Positions 58,335 through 60,911 of a stretch of DNA of 60,911 nt are shown piece after piece (position 1 is the stretch's first letter; the number at the start of each line of letters is the position of its first letter). The stretch spans positions 1 through 60,911 of the forward strand of contig CAKSNE010000012.1 in assembly GCA_934476085.1 (NCBI GenBank), written 5' to 3'. Under the pieces are notes generated by a model. That model did not search any database, was not told the origin of the DNA, and was given only the letters and a program-made list of their open reading frames with translations. The position numbers were made by a program, and so were the translations under genes. Origin of the DNA: an uncultured Eubacteriales bacterium (GTDB lineage: Bacteria; Bacillota; Clostridia; Oscillospirales; Acutalibacteraceae).

Positions 58335-60911
58335 TTAATCGGTAATAGGAGTTTTCAAAATACCTTGCTCCCAAGGTAAATATTCATCTGTCCATTGATC
58401 ATAAACTCTCCAAGATTCAGGGCCATACCAGCCGAATTTATCATGAGAGGTTAAATGTAATTGACCGAAAGTATTAATTCTGGTTCCGTAATAACGCAAA
58501 GTTATATTAGTTTTACCGCTAATATCAAGGTTATAAGGACTGTAAATAATCTCACCGATTGACTTGTCAGCGGATAAAACATCAATTAAAGCACCCTTGT
58601 AATAAGGAATGTGAATTTTGTTTGCTGAAATTTCACCTAATTTGTAATCAATATTTCCGCCGTAGAACAATAAGCCTTGCTCAGAAATATCGCTAAATTT
58701 GAGTTTTTTAGGCATTTTATCAATGTATAGTGATTTCTTATCATAAACACCAAATTCGCCGAGTATATACATATTTTCAGTATTTGTTGTAAGACCGAAC
58801 GGCATTTCAACAATCAAGGTGTTTGTGCCTTTTTTGATATTACCAAGCTTGATTTTATTAATGCACTTGTCAACATACCAACCAATCGGCTCATTTGAAA
58901 TTTCTTTGCCGTTAAACTTAATTTTGCAGTCTTTTGCATTTTCAAGTGCCAAAACACTGTTTTTGTATCTAATCTTGCTTGTGAATTCGCATTTCAAAGT
59001 GATTTTATGGCCCGGTTTTGGCTGATTAAGATTAACCCAAGGTTGAGCAATGCCTTCGCCACGTTGCTTAATGCCAAGGCGTTTTCTGAGTTCATTATCC
59101 TTGCGTAAAATATCTTCAACAGGCTCAAAATCGCCGTCATCAAGTTTGAATTGTGCTTTGTCGATTAAATAAACATTGTCTTCTAAAAGTTCAAAATCAA
59201 CTTCGTTTACAACTTCATTTATAAATTCAGCGGTTTTTTCAGGCTTTTCTATGGCATTTTTGTCTTCACTTTTTGACAGTCTTAACATAATGCTATCGTG
59301 TGCAAAAACTTTAAGATTAATTATAGTAAAGCCGTTTTCGTGGGTATAATCGGTTTTGTAAATATTACCGCTTACACAATCATACTCAGTAGGAATAAAT
59401 TCGCCTTTAATAGTAATTGTAACATAGTGTTCGCCGTATTCGGCTCTGTCAGGGTCAACCGCTTTTGCGATAAATAACCATTTGTCTTTGCCGTCAATTT
59501 TCATTTGATAGCAGTAGTTTGATGTACGAGTGCCATTTTCAAGAATTTCTAAATCTCTGTACTCGTTAACAACATCTATAACATTATCAATACTATAAGG
59601 TTTTGTTTCAAATAGTTTATATAATTCATTCGGAACAATTGATTTTTTACCGTCAAGATATTTTGGCGATGGACCGAATGCTACAACTCTTCCTTTTTGT
59701 TCTTTAACAGTTTTTAAAACTTCAACTGTTGTTGATGCAAGAGTAAGCATTGGCGGAATAATCAAAACATCATAGTTTGAATTATCGACAACTAATTTAC
59801 CGTTTTTAAAATGAATTTTTTGTTTTTCAAAGTTGCTTTCGCTAACAAAATCAAAGTCAACATTGTTTTTAACAAGTCGTTCGGTAAGCATTTCAAAATC
59901 TTTGTCTAATTTTGAAACAACTTTGTCAGTAGCGTCAAAAGTGCCGAGTGTTAACCAAAGATTTCGAATAGGGTGGAGAACCGCTACTTTACATTCAGCC
60001 TTACCTCGAGTTAAAATAGTGCTTACTCTGCCAAAGTAATCTTCAATTAAATGGTATTTTTTATACCAAGCCGCCTGATAACCGATAGGTGACGGATAAT
60101 CTCTTTTTGATTCTCCGTTCATTGAAACCCAAGACATATGCGGTACACGAAGTGTAACGCCTAGAGCCGCTTGCCAATCGCCGTGCATTTTATGACCGCG
60201 GAAGTCAAAATCCCAGTTTGTAACGCCGTCTAATTCACAAGTTACACCCTCTGCGCCTTTTTGGCGTTGAATAGACTGAACTTGTTTTGCAGTAATGAAT
60301 TCATGAAAATTCATAAGCATATCAATGCCGGGGAAAGTATAACCAAGGTAATCTCTCATTGCATCGCCAACTGATACAGCCTGTGAAAACAGACCGCCTT
60401 CGCCAAGAATATGACCTGTCATTGGCAAGCCGTTTTTATCGCACCATTTGCCGTATTGGTCAAAGTATGCAGTAGCAAAAAAATCAGCAGTAAGTTCATA
60501 AAAATTATATCTTGTTTGAGAGTATTCTTCTTGCTTTTCAAAGAAAATTTCAGGTAAATGTTCCTTTATATCTGTACCATAGCGTTGCTTGTAAGTTTCA
60601 GCAAACTTCGGTGTCCAAGGAAGCATAAAGTTATCATTTTTATGATCATGAATATTAATTCTTGTGTACTGCGGTTCATCAGTAAAAATAGATGGAATAG
60701 ACTTTTGAAACTCGTCTTTAAAATGAGCCTTGTACTGATCATGAGTTAAATGCAAAAACTCACCGATTGCTTCAGAATTTAATACATCAACATAGCATTG
60801 ATTATTAAACCAAGCGTTTCCGCCCGGCTCTTTATCAATATAAGCATACCATTTTTGATAAGTTTCAGTATCATTTTCGCCGATTATTTTATATTCAGCA
60901 GTTTTATCATC
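58335..60911 (-). CDS. Large glycoside hydrolase, GH106-like, 5' end beyond the window
   Basis: The frame is open to the window edge, giving 858 visible residues; the true start lies outside. The N-terminal visible part resembles the catalytic domain of GH106-like (alpha-L-rhamnosidase-type) proteins: SIFTDEPQY, WTPKFAETYKQRYG, a GHILGEGG segment and PSPIGYQAAWYKKYHLIEDYFGR. A flavodoxin-like or GATase-like middle domain (VLIIPPMLTLASTTVEVL) and C-terminal beta-sandwich domains follow. No signal peptide can be judged. It probably acts on plant or host glycans, but family and substrate are uncertain. A terminator lies just downstream. Confidence 0.7.
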   Translation of the reverse strand, partial: DDKTAEYKIIGENDTETYQKWYAYIDKEPGGNAWFNNQCYVDVLNSEAIGEFLHLTHDQYKAHFKDEFQKSIPSIFTDEPQYTRINIHDHKNDNFMLPWTPKFAETYKQRYGTDIKEHLPEIFFEKQEEYSQTRYNFYELTADFFATAYFDQYGKWCDKNGLPMTGHILGEGGLFSQAVSVGDAMRDYLGYTFPGIDMLMNFHEFITAKQVQSIQRQKGAEGVTCELDGVTNWDFDFRGHKMHGDWQAALGVTLRVPHMSWVSMNGESKRDYPSPIGYQAAWYKKYHLIEDYFGRVSTILTRGKAECKVAVLHPIRNLWLTLGTFDATDKVVSKLDKDFEMLTERLVKNNVDFDFVSESNFEKQKIHFKNGKLVVDNSNYDVLIIPPMLTLASTTVEVLKTVKEQKGRVVAFGPSPKYLDGKKSIVPNELYKLFETKPYSIDNVIDVVNEYRDLEILENGTRTSNYCYQMKIDGKDKWLFIAKAVDPDRAEYGEHYVTITIKGEFIPTEYDCVSGNIYKTDYTHENGFTIINLKVFAHDSIMLRLSKSEDKNAIEKPEKTAEFINEVVNEVDFELLEDNVYLIDKAQFKLDDGDFEPVEDILRKDNELRKRLGIKQRGEGIAQPWVNLNQPKPGHKITLKCEFTSKIRYKNSVLALENAKDCKIKFNGKEISNEPIGWYVDKCINKIKLGNIKKGTNTLIVEMPFGLTTNTENMYILGEFGVYDKKSLYIDKMPKKLKFSDISEQGLLFYGGNIDYKLGEISANKIHIPYYKGALIDVLSADKSIGEIIYSPYNLDISGKTNITLRYYGTRINTFGQLHLTSHDKFGWYGPESWRVYDQWTDEYLPWEQGILKTPITD

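Noticed and set aside
1..60911. CRISPR arrays, insertion sequences, prophage or toxin-antitoxin modules.
   Set aside because: No regularly spaced direct repeats, transposase or integrase motifs, or paired small toxin genes were seen on either strand.

Overview
The window is a low-GC chromosomal segment from a Gram-positive, endospore-type Clostridia, most like the Oscillospirales/Ruminococcaceae group. This rests on several signs: a PolC-type replicase, a MurE with the meso-diaminopimelate DNPR motif, a SpoVAE gene, GGGtGRT and NifU-like proteins, AGGAGG-type ribosome sites, frequent TTG/GTG starts, and promoters that are nearly all TTGaxx-17-TATAAT. No rRNA, CRISPR array, insertion sequence or prophage is visible. 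The single RNA gene recognised is tRNA-Thr(GGT).

Layout. 49-3316: tig-clpP-clpX, protein folding and ClpXP proteolysis. 3351-8982: comEC-holA-RNase M5-like-uvrC (DNA uptake, clamp loader, TOPRIM protein, excision repair). 9102-10617: rsmD-coaD-coiled-coil protein. 10959-23537: a division and cell wall (dcw) cluster, mraZ-rsmH-ftsL-spoVD/ftsI-murE-mraY-ftsW-murG-murA-ftsQ-ftsZ, lacking murF, murD, murC, murB and ftsA. It starts at a clear promoter with MraZ-type operator repeats, and ftsZ has its own extended -10 promoter. 23620-25662: prmA and prfB. 25822-30789: a regulated island with a TetR gene behind a perfect 16-bp palindrome, a two-gene ABC exporter, and a divergent small XRE regulator with inverted repeats over the exporter promoter. 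30835-30910: tRNA-Thr. 31126-41736: pyrH-frr-uppS-cdsA-dxr-rseP-ispG-polC (UMP kinase, ribosome recycling, undecaprenyl and phospholipid precursors, MEP isoprenoid pathway, site-2 protease, replicase).

41932-60911 is a mosaic of short units: a YitT membrane protein, mtaB, pgi with a small P-loop protein, a secreted cysteine-peptidase/ricin-lectin protein, an orphan cREC receiver-like protein, the NifU-like/GGGtGRT pair, a large glycosyltransferase/CDP-glycerol transferase with a degenerate companion, purB-guaA, an isolated spoVAE, and the 3' part of a large glycoside hydrolase that runs off the right edge.

The most notable observations are two genes (rseP and spoVAE) whose best-supported initiation codon is AUU; MraZ operator repeats at the dcw promoter; a ComEC whose metallo-beta-lactamase domain has lost its metal ligands; an RF2 gene whose programmed frameshift has been erased by one base; paired XRE-type inverted repeats over the exporter promoter; and the co-transcribed NifU-like/GGGtGRT pair of unknown function. 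Most of the window is conserved housekeeping DNA. No clearly new defence or mobile system was found.
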